The position numbers and the translations under genes were made by a program. Shown in pieces: positions 24,679 to 50,850 of a DNA stretch of 64,000 nt. Source of the stretch: Datnioides undecimradiatus (Eukaryota > Chordata > Actinopteri > Lobotiformes > Datnioididae); the NCBI GenBank assembly GCA_008933995.1, contig WARS01000028.1, positions 2,014,001 through 2,078,000 of the forward strand. The letters run 5' to 3'. How positions within the stretch are numbered: the first letter of the stretch is position 1; each line of letters starts with the position of its first letter. The notes under the pieces are model-generated. The model made no database searches, was not told the DNA's origin, and saw only the letters and a program-made list of their open reading frames with translations.

Positions 24679-25384
24679 GTGAGTTGAACTGAAAAATATT
24701 AAACACATACTTTTTTTTATTTTTAGCTTTTCCTTGTTTAAAGAGACACTGTTAACAATGTGGGTTTTCAATTGTATGCCTGTGCCTTTTCAAGTTTGAC
24801 TCTAAATTGTTATTAGTAGTCATAATAGCAGAAGCAGTAGTAGTAGTGGTATGGGAATATGGAAAATCAGGCCATAATTAAATGTGGAACATAAAGTCTG
24901 AATTACTCGTGATTTCCCTGTCTCTGACCAACCTTCAGATGCAGTTTTTACAGTAGGAAAAATCCATCAAAATAATAAAAAATACTTACTTGACTTCTGT
25001 AATCTTTCTGATGACATCACAGCTGATTTAACTTTCACTGGCACAGGTGATATGGCATGATATAAAGCGGACAGACATAGTGAAGCATTTAGCCGCTAGA
25101 GAGCATCTAAGAGGAGGAAGTGAAGAGCAAAGCTAAAAGAGATAATATTGGAACTGTGTTCTCCAGGTGGCCAGAAACATGACTCCTGATGTCTCCTTAT
25201 ACTATTCAGTATACACAACTGTTTGCCAACATGTTCACAATGTTAACTTTATGAAGATGATACAATATTGTGTTTACAACCTATTGGGCTGTCATGGAGT
25301 AACAAGAAGCATTAATGTCAGTCCAATCAGACATAAATGCCCTTTAGACTAAATGGTTCTCTAAATTTTGACCAGGGAACCAAA

Positions 25385-26875
25385 ATGGCAAAACTGTCAG
25401 TGGAGCTGTGGAAAGCACTGCAGCAATTAAAAGACCATGAGTTCAAGACATTCAAATGGCTCCTGCAACAGGGTGACACCTCAGAAGGCCGCTCCAGCAT
25501 CTCTGCAGCTCAGCTGGAGACGGCGGACAGACAGGACACGGTGGATGTGATGGCACAGAAATATGGCAGCACTGGAGCTATAAAGGAAACCATGAACGTC
25601 TTAGAGAAGATCAGCAGAAACGACTTAGTACAGAGTTTGCAAAACTCATGCACAGATCCTAAAGGTAAGTTGGGGAAGTCAAAAATATGAAGATCTAAAG
25701 AATATGCCTGAGTTAAAGTCATCTTCCAAAAATAAATACTTAACATGCATCACGGTACATCACATTCTTTTGCATAGTGTGCACTGCAAGTGTGAATCTA
25801 AGAATCTCTAGAAGACTTCTGGTGAACTGCTCACAACACGAATGCCAGAAGTCAAATACCAAAAATAATATCTAAATTATCTTGAAGGGAAAAGCTTGTT
25901 TATAGTGACATCATATCATACCATACCATGTGTTTCCAACAGATAGTTCACAGATTCACTATGAAAAGACCACAAAGTTCACTGACTTTGACAATGGTGC
26001 TAGCTTCAGAATAGCCTCTAGGTTCCTCATACAACCTGGGAACTTATCAATGTAGGGGTGAGCCAAAACATATCTACACCTCCCAGCAACCTCTACAAAC
26101 TCCTTCCTTCACTACTCTTAGGCAATATTGCTTATTTCAAGAGCTATTTCTGACAGCCAAAAGCTAGTCAGTCCAAGCGCACGTCTTTCAGGCACCCACC
26201 TTGGACATCTTTGACCACATCTGAAACTGACTTTCACCTGTGACAAGTTTAACAATTGAGATCCTACCAGAAGGATTTGGTCCAGACAACAGTGAACCCA
26301 CAGTCACAAAGATGGAGGTTCCAGGGGAGTTTTACCTAACATGGAGTTTATGCTTTATTGAGATCAAACCATTAAGACAAACAAATGTTTATGAATACAG
26401 TTTACTAAAACCACTGGTTGCCTGGCAACCTCTCACACATCGAGTCATCTGGCCAAATAAAGTCTGAGCAAAATCACCAACTGTCATTTCAGCATGTCAT
26501 AATTTTATTATTTATCAAACTGCATATGATTTGTTAATTTGTGAAATTTTGTATTATTAGACAGAGTTGGCTGTCATTCTCATCTTACATGATACAAGTA
26601 TGTGGGTCTCTCTCTTCCTTACTTCAGACCTCATGCCACAAGACCATGACAGAATGAAGGTTGAGTCAAAGAGCCAACAGGAATTTCCAGTGAATGTGAT
26701 TCTGGATCCCGGTACATCGCATCGTAATCTCATCGCATCTGATGACTGCAAGCAAGTATATCATGGTGATGTGAGAAAGAAACTACTGGACAGTCCTGAG
26801 ATGATTTTTAGATGTGTTTGTTGGACAGGACTAAGAATTACTCAACAGGAAGGGACAAATAACACTGAGACCTGA
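25385..26875 (+). CDS. PYD with truncated PRY, about 175 aa (cluster copy 4)
   Basis: Exons 25385-25664 and 26628-26875, joined in phase 1 (donor AAAG then GTAAGT; acceptor ACTTCAG). The first exon is again exactly 280 nt and encodes a complete but more divergent pyrin domain (ELWKALQQLKDHEFKTFKWLL, DTVDVMAQKY, IKETMNVLEKISRNDLVQSL). Exon 2 starts in frame with a PRY (VILDPGTSHRNLIASDD, KQVYHGDVRKKL). It loses the FYYEV part to a deletion and stops at 26875. Decayed SPRY sequence continues out of frame to about 27060. The gene is either a dying copy or a short PYD-mostly protein comparable in layout to mammalian PYD-only regulators. The intact 93-residue PYD beside a ruined SPRY favours some retained function, but this is uncertain. 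Confidence 0.6.
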
Positions 26876-27234
26876 GAATAACTTCTGGACTTTAAGGTTA
26901 AGGAATGAAAATGAGCTCAATGCCAATGATCAAAACACTGTCCACGAGGATGGCAGTATTGTGGATTACGCTATGGATCAGGTCTCCTTTTATAATATAG
27001 ATATTGCACATGTATTGTTTTACCACCTAACTGCTAACTCTACCCATTCTTCAGATCTCTGGTTATCTATTCTGTCAGCCACACTGATTAGATTCATCAT
27101 TTGTGTTCCCAGAAGAGGTTTTCTGTGATTTAACATAAAATCAATGGTACTACACAACTCAAATTCTGTTTAATATGATTACATTAAAGTGCAAGCCAAA
27201 TTTGAAACAAACACTCAAAATGTGTCGAAATATT

Positions 27235-27240
27235 TTTATT
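27235..27240 (-). promoter_or_regulatory. Probable polyadenylation signal of fbxo15
   Basis: AATAAA on the minus strand about 250 bases past the fbxo15 stop codon. It lies close to the end of the decayed copy 4 SPRY, so the two genes converge tail to tail. Confidence 0.55.
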
Positions 27241-27491
27241 CTACGAGTTGAAACAGGGTCTTATTAACAAAATACAAAAAGAATTTCAAATGTTTTTGCT
27301 CTAAAATGATTTTTCCTTTTTCTACTGAAAGCAGCAACTCTTCTAACAAATGATGCCTTCACAGCATAGGCTTATAATAGTCTCTTCAGTCATTCTTACA
27401 GAATGAGACTTTGCTTTGTATAATAAATTAACAAAAAATGTAAACTCATTTTACATTGGTAAGCCGTGATCCTGAGCAGTCCAATTCAGCT

Positions 27492-30400
27492 TCAGTAGTT
27501 TCTGCTGAAATACTTGTTGACTTTGAAAACAGGAACATAGATAGAAAGGCTGATGAGGAAGAACTGCTTCTGCTCCTTCAACCAGACCAGCTTCATCTTC
27601 ACCTGACCCTCTGGGCTCCGGTAGTCCATCTGAAAGTGCTCGCCACTGTAGTCGAAGGACGGTTTATTCTTAGCCATCGTGATGCAAATGGGTGTGCTGA
27701 CACACCAGAAGGGTTTCTGGAACTCGTCCAGCAGAGTCAGCGTTAAGATGCAGCAGTTCTGCGCAGTGTAAGAAAAAAAAAAAAAAACATCAGGCCTGAA
27801 CAAAAAGGATGTGAACCCGATATTTCCCCAACGGCCGAGCCAAACGAAACATATTTTGCTGATTTGTCAGTACAACCACAGTGTGTTAAAGTCAACCTAA
27901 CAAACAACCCATTTTGTTAGTTACATATACTTTAGTTAATACAGGTCTGGAGTTAGCATATATTTTTTTCAAGAGGTCAAGCGAGTACAATTAATTATAG
28001 CAGAAGAAACATTTACGTGGTAAACTAACTACCACTACTACTATTTGAAGCTAATTTACTCTCTTTATAGCGCTTTACATCCTCTGCACTCAATGTCCTC
28101 TGCCTTGCTAAGCTAATAAGCTAACTAAGCTAGCAGTTTTTACATCCCTGAACCACTGTCTTGGCTACTGGCAAAGATGGGCACTGTGGAGAACTAAAGT
28201 CACTGTCACTGCTGTCAATTCCAGCCAATCAAGCTGAAACCAGCTGATGTAGACAAGACATTACTCTTGAAACTGTGTTTTAAAGGAATATTCCAACATT
28301 TTAGGATAAACACTGTAAAAGCTGGAAATCTGGAGTCTCTGGACCTCTGGTCTAGTGACAAAATCATGACAAGTTATCGTTACAACAACTGGTGGCCTGA
28401 GGTCAGAAATCGGCCGAAAGCTGGAACTAAAAAATGTTTTCTTTGTTGTCAAACAGGATAGAACAAACAACTTCATCTAATACATATCTTTATTTTTAGT
28501 CTCTAGCATTACCAAAGCTACCTGGTTGCAGATTTATGGTGATGTGTGTTTGTGATGCCCTGAACTGACACTTACTGAAGAGAACCTGTCCATTTGTTGA
28601 GCTGTCTTCATCACATTGTTTCAAAGGTGTGAGAGCAATGATTGAATGACAGAGCATTTAATAATGAACACACCTACTGATTTATATTCACCATTATCCA
28701 GCCCTGCACAACCGCACATACATGAAGACAGCAGGTGACATGGAGACACCCACTCAGTCCCCATGCATTTTACTCGCATCGGTTTGCACTCTGTGCTGTG
28801 CAGCAGTATTATTATGCAAATCTATTCTTATACTATATATTACATTATTAAACTAAGCATTTAACTAATGCATGAAAACCATTAGTAAGGGCGATCATTT
28901 AACATACGTTCCTACACATAGTTGTCGACTGATAACGGTTTAATCTGATGTTGGAATGAGATTAAAAAGAAAGGATGCAAACAGTAGAAATGTGGAATAC
29001 AGCATAAATCTTCAATTCTTAAATATTTTCAATTTAACGTGTTTAGAAAGGTGGAGGTGGAGGAAATGCCCCACAAGTACCAGCACTGGAGCTATAAAGG
29101 AAACCATGAACAGAAGATCAGCAGAAATGACTTAGTACAGCGTTTGCAAAATTCATGCACAGATCCTAAAGGTAAGTTGAGGAAAGTCAAAAAAATGAAG
29201 ATCTAAAGAATATGCCTGAGTTAAAGTCATCTTACAAAAATACATTAACTACTTGCAAAACGTTGTCTGTTGTTGCTACGGCAAACCATCTAGTGCTGCA
29301 GTGCAAAGGAAGGAAACTGTCACTTCTCCACCGGCCACCATAACCCAGGTGTCTTCAGCTTGTTCGGGGAGGAAACAGGGCATCATGTGCTTTTCAATGA
29401 CTGTAGTTAAGTCCAGAATGCAGCGTGACACGGTTTGAACCCCAACAGGTCAATGAATGCGCGGAATCCTCTGATGCCACGACTCTGGAAAAACATCATG
29501 TTTATTTACTGTCTTTGTTGTTTAAAAAGAACATTTCCTCTGTTCTTAACAATACCTGAGCAAAGTAGGAATAAGTGGCAGTCTCTGCACAACACATTGA
29601 ACAGCATCAGGTAAACTGTGTCAGTGGGTCAGAAATGGGTGGGAAATGAGGGAATGGAGGAAAGGCAGTAGCAACGATGGAAAACACAGATTCCACAGTG
29701 AAAAAAATACTCTTGCTTGGTAAAACTCACAAAAATATCACATGCTTTAATTATTTTAGTCCCTGGCTACAGTCCAGCTAACGCACAGAGCTGGAGACTT
29801 ATAAGGATCGAATCTGTTGACTGCTGGCTGAACCGTGTGTCACTTCCATTAAAGAAACAACTGAATACGACCCATATAAAACATCTGCTTTCTGTTTAAA
29901 AAGCACAAATGTAGGGAGGCAGTACTCACCCGTTTGTCAGTGGAGCAGTTATAATCCCAGGTGCACAGCTGAAAGATGACAAAACTGGACATTTGGCGGT
30001 CCAATATCACATGATACGATGCGACGGTCGGACGCTCTCACTTGAAGTAAGGAACCCACGATCCAGGATAAACCAAACAAGATGTAACATGAATCATGAG
30101 CTTTACAGGTGCTGCTAGGCTAAGCTAAGTGGGGGCTAGCTGCAGCTTCTCTTTTGACCATCGGTGACCAATCAAACAGGTGCAATCCCGAAAATGTCAC
30201 ACAATTCCTTTAAGGTGCTTTGTGTCTGTTTCACATGTTGTAGACTTTCAGCTGTTAGCTCGTTTAGCGCTGTGCAGATAACGTGAAGGAAACCAGGTTT
30301 GCCTCGATGCTAAACCATTTTATTGTTTTGCTGTAGCAGCTGCTGTCTTGTGCCGCTTCGATGTCGTCACATGCTAGCCTTAGCTAGCCTGCTAACTAAA

Positions 30401-33400
30401 GCAGTGTTTGGTGACAGAGAAACACACACTCCAACTGGTTCAGTGTGTGTGCTGTTTAGGACGTCTGTACCTCGACTGAACCCTCCAGTGCGCCGCTCTT
30501 CCAGGGCAGCTTGATGCTTCCGGACAGCGACCTGTGCTGAGACAAGTTGGTCCTGTCGATGACCCTGAGCTCCAGCTGCCCACCCTGGATCTGACCTGAT
30601 CGCAGCAGCACAGACAACTTTCATTTTCAGCATAAACAGGAAAACCTCTGCTGGTTCTCTTCAAATCTGGATGTGTTTTATTATTAATTTATTTACTGTG
30701 GCTCAATATATCCATATCCGCCTGTCGTTGACTTACTTTTATGGATTACATTATGTAATCAGATTACCTGCAGGACAGAAGAGCTGGCCGAAGTGTCCCG
30801 ACATGATCTCTGTGCCAGTGTTGTGCAGGACGACGTTCAGCGTGTAGCTGTGGAGACCGAAGTCAGGGTCCAAGTCATCTACAGGTGGATTGTATACGGG
30901 CTCAGAGTACGGGCTGCAGGAAGGGACAGACCAGAGGAGGAAACCTGCCCGTGTGAGACGTTTGTTTACAAAGAGTCCATCCATCACTCAGCTCAGTCTG
31001 TCACTCTGGATTACAGGCCGACTGAAGCTGCCAGCTCTGTCACTTCCTGTAGAAGCTGACAATAAAAATTAACCAAATAAACGAATGTTTAGCGTTTCCT
31101 GCTCCAGCAGTTTGGACACAACAGACTTGTCTTTGCCTTTAAGCAGCTGCAGTGTTTATTGACCAGCACACTGGATCTTAAACTGCACATTTAGAGGCAG
31201 ACAGATGACGTCCTGAACCACCTTTCACTTAAATTCCATTTGAACTCATCAGGGAGCAGCTGAAATTAACAACAACATGTATTTGTTTTGTTTGATTGTG
31301 CAGACATCACCTGTGTCCGTGCTGGAGGTGTTAACGAGAGCTGGACTCACCAGACCGGAGATCCCAGCAGGCTCCTCTCGACCAACCTGTGGAAGTGCAG
31401 GCTGACCATGATGAAGGCGACGCTGTCCTGACCCTGCAGGAAGACCAAACAAAGCTGCACAATTAAAAAGGTAAAGAGAGGAATATTACACACACACCAG
31501 TAATAGATGCATGGAGAAATACAAATAAAACACAACAGTAGATAACAAACAACATGTAAACACCTGTTTCTGTAGACTGTGAATAAGAACATGGATATAA
31601 CATATGACACACATTATGAATATTTATATTTCTTCCTTTGCATGTTTTTATAGAAACCTTCCACATTTTCAGTCAAGTATTTGTTTATATGTCTGGTTTT
31701 AATAAGTCGTTTGCCTCCTGCACGTCCTCATGAACACCAACAGCAGTGCTTCATGGTTGGTTTCTGCAGGTCAGTGCCGCCCTCTGCTGGACGACACTGA
31801 CACTTTGTTCTCTGCGTCAGGGTTTGACTTAAACTCTTGATGCAAAGAAAAAGTTTGTTCAGTTTTGAAACACAGATCAGCTAAACAGTTGCTCTTTTAA
31901 CATTTTTCATTCAATTATGACGGTTATGGTGTACAGAGACAGATGATTTGTCTCAGTTTGGGCTTTTTAAAGTTGTGCTGCATGAGATCAAACAGGAGTA
32001 AACATCAGATTTCAGGGAATAATGAGACTGATTAGCAAGAGATTAGAGAGAGCGTCCCTGCATGCTCGTGCATGCAAAACATTAATTTTAATAATTGTCC
32101 ATTACTGATGCATCCTGTCATGTCTGAGCTGAGCTACAATGAATATTTAAATGAGACCTTCACCTGAATTAGAGCCCGAGGGATTTATCAGCAGCACATC
32201 AGCCTCAGAGCTGCTGCTCCTGCTGAGTCAGCAGTGTATCTGCTGGTGTGTGAGTCAGAGTGAGTGTGTGGTGATGTGTTGCTGTGACTCCAGAGTCTCT
32301 GCAGAGCATTGAAGCTGAGTCTCTGCTTTAATAAAGAGTCGGAGTCACATCGCTGCTGAATCGCTGCTCAGTCACTGAGAGAAGCTCTGTTTCACTCACA
32401 CACTCACTGATCAGCACATACACTGATCAGCACATACACTGATCAGCTGCAGGTTTAACCTCTGACATCAGAATCAATGATCTGGCTTGAGTTAAACCTG
32501 CTGACACTGAGTTTCCCCGTCAATAGATTATCAAAGGCTGTAAAAGGCTCATAAACTGTTGCCTCACTCTTTCACTTTGTTGCTGTTTCTCTGGAAGTTC
32601 ATATAATAATTCATAAATCCTCCAGTATAATGTTTCAGGAAACCCTGCTAATGTGCTCATGCTAACAGCTATTGGCTAAAGTCAGATTCAGGTTTACAGA
32701 TCCTGGATCTGTCAGGTTATAATCCGAATCATGAAACATGATTCCACCAAACTCTGAGTAAATATTCAGAAGTTTCCAGAGATTCAGGTTCATGCCTTTA
32801 AGAAGTTGGAGCATGTTTTTGTTTTTTCCTGCTGAACACTGACCCTCCAGACGCCGACGATGACGCCGGGCGACAGATGCATAAGTTTGACGAGTCTGTC
32901 TCTGCCCATGGACCGAACCGGCTGAGCCTTCACGTCCAGCTCGAGCATCAGCGAGCGCCAGCCGGGCCTGATGGAGGGGAAGCAGGAGAGAGGTGAAGGT
33001 GTGCTGGTGAAGGTGGAGGTGATGAGGTGTAGTAAAGGCTCAGTGGGTCTCTGACCTCCTGAGGCTCTGGAGCGTCTCCTTGCGAACGCCGTGCAGCCGG
33101 ATGCAGCTGATGTGACGGTAATGGAGGAAGCTGCCGACGCTCCAGCAGATGATGATGGATGAGTTGAAGAAGGAGGTTCGACTCTGCTCCAGCGTGATCT
33201 TATGCCCTTTACGATCACTCACCATCAGCTCCCAGCTCGTATTCATGTTCCTGAAAACAACAACAACAACAACAACCAGATGGAGCTGAGAACAAGGACA
33301 GAGTACATGGAGATAAACAGAGAAACTACAACAAAACAGAATAAACCAGAAACTGTGCAGAAGCAATTATTAATATCAACAGAGCAAACTGACACAGCTG

Positions 33401-35398
33401 TGAGATCAGTTTAGAAGCAGCAAAGTCAGCAAGTATTATCTAATGAAGAGTAATCTGATACGGTCGGCTATAACAGTGTACGTCAGAGTATCATATTAAC
33501 ATGATTACGTAATTGTACTCATCGTCTCTATTAATATGGAGATATGTATGATGTTGTACATGATGCTTGGGTTAAAAATGGATTAATGACAAGTTTGAAT
33601 AAACCTGAAACCTGCAGCTGGCTGATTTAATGTGACTGAAGACCCAGACCACCCCTCGTACCTGAGGACCCACTGTGTGTGCCGCGGCAGCCCCGTGTAT
33701 GGATTGATGTCTCTCAGCTCTCTCCTCCACTTGTTCATTTCTTGCCCAGTCACGGTTCTGAAGTACAGCTTCTTCCAGTGACCCGGTGACCGATCCTCCA
33801 CCGGGTCGACCTTCAGCGCCACGTCGTGCCACTTTGCCTTTGGCCTCCACGTCTGACAGCCAAACTCTGACATGTAAATCTCGTGCCACATGGCGCTGCA
33901 GTGAAACAAGCCGCAGAGACGTACGACTTATTGACTTATTCAGCAGAAACTCTGCAGTTTTAAAACTTTCTTTACGACATGAACATCTTAAGTTCAACAA
34001 CACCCTGTTCTGATCAGATCTGCTGATAAAATATTGAAAATTATACAGATTTTAATCAATCGGTCACACAGAAAGCTTTCCTGTGCACTAAATCTGCAGC
34101 TGCTTCACAGTCAAAGTCCTCCATCACCTTCACGATGAGAGCGCCACATTGCCTGCAACACAGTGAAGAGCTGATTTACAGCAGCTTCACAGTAAAAGCT
34201 GCGTTGAGGTGAAAGCCTTTAACATGACAAGTGTCTGATGGAAGTGAGGCACGAAGCTAAAGATACATTGTTACTGATGGAGCTAACCTGCAAAGACAAC
34301 TTGCTACAGAGCGTCTATAAGAAAGCACCCTCCTGCAGTACTAAACATTGAACTTTGCTGCCTTACTCATCGTTGGCGAGCCAGTGGAAGAGCCTGCTGA
34401 CATGGCCGATGCAGAACAGCGAGGAGGCGTCAAGGTACGACAGAATCTTGAACAGGATCTCTGTCGGCAGCCTGAAGGGAAAGTTAGCAATTAATTTGAT
34501 TTCATTGATCGATTCATTCAGCATTCCAGACATAAAATATCAGAAACTAAAGGTGTTTAAAGTGGTCTGAGTGTACCTCACATTCAGAGTCTTGTTTGGT
34601 TGTTTCAGAAATCCAGTTTACCCTCATAACGGACCAAAAAAACTGAAATACTCACACTTTAGCTGGAATCACCAGTTTCTTTCAACATTACTCAAATTAT
34701 TTGAAGATTACATGGCATTTTTAGATATTTAAAGCCACCTGACACAATGAAAGGGTCTTAAATGTTAATAAACACACAATTTATAGATTCAAATTAATTA
34801 ATTTAGCCAAGTCAAAATATTTTAAATTAGCTTTTTTCATTGTTGGGTATTATTATTTTAATAAAAGGAATCCTTTGTCAAGTTAAACACAATCATCTGG
34901 AATAGCTAACATTAAGATAACTTACAATCTAGTTTGTTTTATCACATATTTAAGAAACAATGTTCAAGCTGCCAGGTGTTAGCAGCAGCTAGCTAACGTA
35001 CCTTTCTATGAAGTTCTCCTGGGATGTGACTTTCTTTCTCTCTGTTTTTGTTTTTGGCCAACTGTATACATATAAATAAACAAAATTAAATAAATAATTA
35101 ATACAGTAAAAAAAATGAATCATGCAAATAAACGTAAAAAATGTTTTTCATGTCACAATTGTAGCATAAAGCCAATGTTAGCCACCGGCAGGGCCTGGCA
35201 CCTGCGGCGATTCCCGCTGAACTGCGTCGGTGCTGCCTTTAGCTGCCTCGTCCACCTATTTCCTGCCGCCTGTCCTCCTCCCGGATTCGGTGTTCGTCTC
35301 ACGACACCCGGCTTTAATCCAGCCGAATCCACCTGCTTCGGTCTCCTCTCTAAACCCTCCAAAAAACTGCGAAAAAACTCGCCTCGTCCCGCCGCCAT
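27492..35398 (-). CDS. fbxo15: F-box only protein 15, 10 exons, 511 aa
   Basis: Substrate-recognition subunit of an SCF (SKP1-CUL1-F-box) ubiquitin ligase. Minus-strand exons: 35398-35202, 35061-35002, 34471-34367, 33895-33662, 33250-33056, 32967-32844, 31433-31351, 30913-30768, 30595-30471 and 27758-27492 (stop). All junctions are GT-AG, phases agree at every join, and the total of 1,536 nt is a whole number of codons. The F-box is at about residues 87-120 (LPTEILFKILSYLDASSLF, then FHWLAND). Marks shared with human FBXO15 include NPYTGLP, PGVIVGVW, VSLHFHRLVERSLLGS, LLDEFQKPFWC and the C-terminal block ending near NKYFSRNY. Length matches human (510 aa). The start was chosen because the first exon then joins exon 2 in phase 2; the ATG is in a CpG-rich region. 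The last intron is 2.7 kb and contains a stray PYD fragment. Confidence 0.95.
29078..29246 (+). pseudogene. PYD exon fragment inside the last fbxo15 intron (cluster copy 5)
   Basis: Matches 25561-25738 of copy 4 closely. It covers the end of the PYD exon (AGCACTGGAGCTATAAAGGA onward), its splice donor and the first ~70 bases of the following intron. A 10-base deletion breaks the frame. No first half of PYD and no B30.2 exon lies near it, so it is a relic. It is antisense to fbxo15. Confidence 0.85.
32405..32447. repeat. 16-bp tandem repeat, 2.7 copies
   Basis: Unit CACTGATCAGCACATA repeated, in the fbxo15 intron between the exons ending at 32844 and starting at 31433. Confidence 0.85.
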
Positions 35399-35440
35399 TA
35401 CGCCCGCAATTAAAAAGACCGCCAGTCACAATTAGGACTT
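35160..35440 (-). promoter_or_regulatory. CpG-rich promoter region of fbxo15
   Basis: CpG-dense stretch covering the first coding exon and the bases just upstream, in contrast to the A/T-rich flanks. No TATA box evident. The dyrk2 start is 2.4 kb away and divergent, so the two have separate CpG-rich promoters. Confidence 0.55.
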
Positions 35441-36552
35441 CCGGTCAGGATATTGCTTTTCTCCACCACTGATTGGCTAGTGTTTGGTAGTCAGTTAGCT
35501 GATTGGTTAGAAAAGAAACTCAGAGCCAATAAGAGAAGGAGGGGCGGGACTTATTTACATAAGCGATAAATAATAATAATTTTGCTGAACAATTAAAATA
35601 AACTCTTTCAACATTAATAGCGCAAACAAACAGCTAGATGGCAGTTCAGGTCCAAACTGTACAAAACTGCAATAAGGTTATTTTACAATTGAAATATCCT
35701 TAAATTATTCATTAAATTAACATTGTCGTTCGTTTGGTCATAATTTCCTGATAATCTTTCATTAATTTGGACTTATTTTGGTTGATTCCTAGTTATGTTG
35801 GATTTTAAATGTGTTCACTCATAGATTACTGACTGCTTAATTAAAAAGATTCATTAAATGCTTACAAAATCCAGTACATGACACCTGACTGATCACCCAA
35901 ATGCAAATGTAAATAAATATCCCAGATGGTTCAGACAGTTACAGTTTCACCCATCATGGCAGGGGTCTTACCTGCCTGAAGGTGGCACTAACAGACGTGA
36001 TTGTTCATTTAACTGACTTTCAACAGTTGCTTTTGTTGTTGCTGTTGTTGTATTTGCTGTTCTTCTTTGAATTTATTATTTATTTACTTCATTCTCTAAA
36101 CCAGGACATTAAAGTCTCCTCCCCATTCCAGGAATTGGTGTAGACTTGCAGTTATCTGCATGAACAGATAATCTGGCAGCAGAGCCTGACACACCAAACA
36201 GCAGTCATCTGAGCAATGTTGCTTAGTGTTGGTTGACTCTTTCTCAGCGTCTCAGAAGTGTTGTATGTCTGACAAAGTGATTTAAAACTCATTGTATATA
36301 CTTCTCTCAACAGATTTTGTACAAAATATCATTAGAAACCATGAAAAAAGGTTGTAATCGAAGTTCTCGGCTATTATTTTAAAAGCTAATCAGTTTTCAG
36401 CCACTAACCCATATTTAAGTTACACTTCAAAGAAAGGTGATGATCTGTCCCTTTTTCTGCTGAGTTAGTTACTTCTGCTTGTGTGTGTGTGTGTGTGTAT
36501 GTGTGTGTGTCTTGCGTAAGTGTAATTTAACTAAAAGCTGTGAAACCTGAGA

Positions 36553-36586
<34 letters not shown>

Positions 36587-37640
36587 GTAGACTGAGCAAA
36601 CTTTATTGTCAACACAACACTGCCCAGAAGCAACACTAGGAAAGCTGTCCACGTCTCTGATGTAAACAAGTTTTAGGTCTCCAAGCAGCCAAATAAACAA
36701 TCGCACACGATGTCCTCATATGGAAAATGCTTGACAATGCAGAGATGAAGAACACCACCCTGCTCTGCTTCACCTGGAGCATCATCTTCTATTTCTGGGA
36801 ACTCTTAAAATTGTTCTTCCTCCAAACAAGAAAAGTCACAAACTGTGGTTCAGACTTCCTCTGGAAAGCGTGGTGAGTAGTCTGATTACCTGATAATGTG
36901 AAGCATCAGTTTTGTTGTCATGGTTTCCTGCTACTCAGTGGATCCTGTTGGTTTGACAAAAGAAAAACAAAGCTTTTGGTTTGAATGTTCTGGAAAATGC
37001 AGGTCGGTAGGTTCTGGTTTGGTTTTTGCGGCTCAGTTCCCATCTGGTTCGGTCTCTGTGTTTTCAGCAGCAGCAGAAGAAGAGGCTGTGTTTGCTGTGA
37101 GTGAGTTGATCATAATGTGTGTCTGAAAACATTCATTATATGAACTTAATTCAGTGAATGTTCATCAGATGTGGTGCTTTTAGCTCAGTCAGGTGCCTTC
37201 AAGCGCCCAAAACATCAAATAATGTTACTTACATTGGCAATTTTATTTTAACTTCGAGGTAAGTGTATCTGAATGCAGCTTAAACAAAAATATGTTTATC
37301 ACCAGTTATTGTTTTATTGTTAGCTCTTTATTCATAGTGTTACTGTAAGATCTGTTGATCCCAGCGCAGTCATGTCACAGCAGCACAGGAAACAGACTGC
37401 AGGGGTCAGAAACAGACCAGGAACCACTACAAATGAAAACTGACTCAAATAATTCATCAAATGAATGAAATGTAAAAGCTTTCTACATGATAAACAATAA
37501 CTTACAACATGCAAAAATATATCTGAGCCAGCATACATGCGTAGGAAAAAGCAAAAAAAGCAAAAATAGAATATAATTTAATTAATTAAGTTACTGTCAC
37601 AGCTGGGCTGGTATTTTTCAGATTTTTCAAAGTCATTCAT
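35441..37640. other. Region between fbxo15 and dyrk2, no gene recognised
   Basis: A/T-rich DNA with a TG tract (36480-36510) and a CA tract (36554-36584) 43 bases apart that could fold back on each other. A short open stretch near 36729-36875 has no family resemblance and no supporting splice or promoter context. Purine-rich GAGGAG sequence begins near 37640 as the dyrk2 leader approaches. Confidence 0.55.
36480..36584. repeat. Facing TG and CA microsatellites
   Basis: (TG)n with one TATG interruption at 36480-36510 and (CA)n at 36554-36584; complementary tracts with a 43-base spacer. Confidence 0.95.
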
Positions 37641-37856
37641 ATTTTAAAACGTAATTTTAAGAGGAAAGTGAGGAGGAAGATTAGGAGGAGCAGAATGATG
37701 GAAAAAGAGGAGCTATTTTGAGGCGTCGGAAGGATCCACCAGAGGGATTAGGAGGAGGAAAAAGAGGAGGGGCGAGGAGGAGGAAGAGGAGGAGCTGCAG
37801 ATGGAGGAAGAGGAGGCGTCCTGCCCGTCGGTGTCCAGAGGAGAGGAGCGGCCGCC

Positions 37857-50765
<12,909 letters not shown>

Positions 50766-50844
50766 GAGTGAATTTGCCCCGCCTGCTGTGGGTGGAGCTG
50801 CCAGCTGAGCCCCGGGGGCGTCCCGGAGCAACGAGCTGCAACTG

Positions 50845-50850
50845 AATAAA
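50845..50850 (+). promoter_or_regulatory. First possible polyadenylation signal of dyrk2
   Basis: AATAAA 80 bases past the stop codon. Other AATAAA hexamers occur far downstream (for example near 56345), so a much longer 3' UTR is equally possible. Confidence 0.4.

Noticed and set aside
34116-34148. Possible extra fbxo15 exon (acceptor TTGCAG, donor AAG-GTGATG) between the F-box exon and the 33895-33662 exon
   Set aside because: Joining 34367 directly to 33895 gives LAND-DAMW-HEIY, which fits the human LANDNFIWIRIY spacing exactly. The extra piece would disrupt it.
36729-36875. Short open frame with a hydrophobic stretch between fbxo15 and dyrk2
   Set aside because: No recognisable family, no splice or promoter context, and located next to microsatellites.
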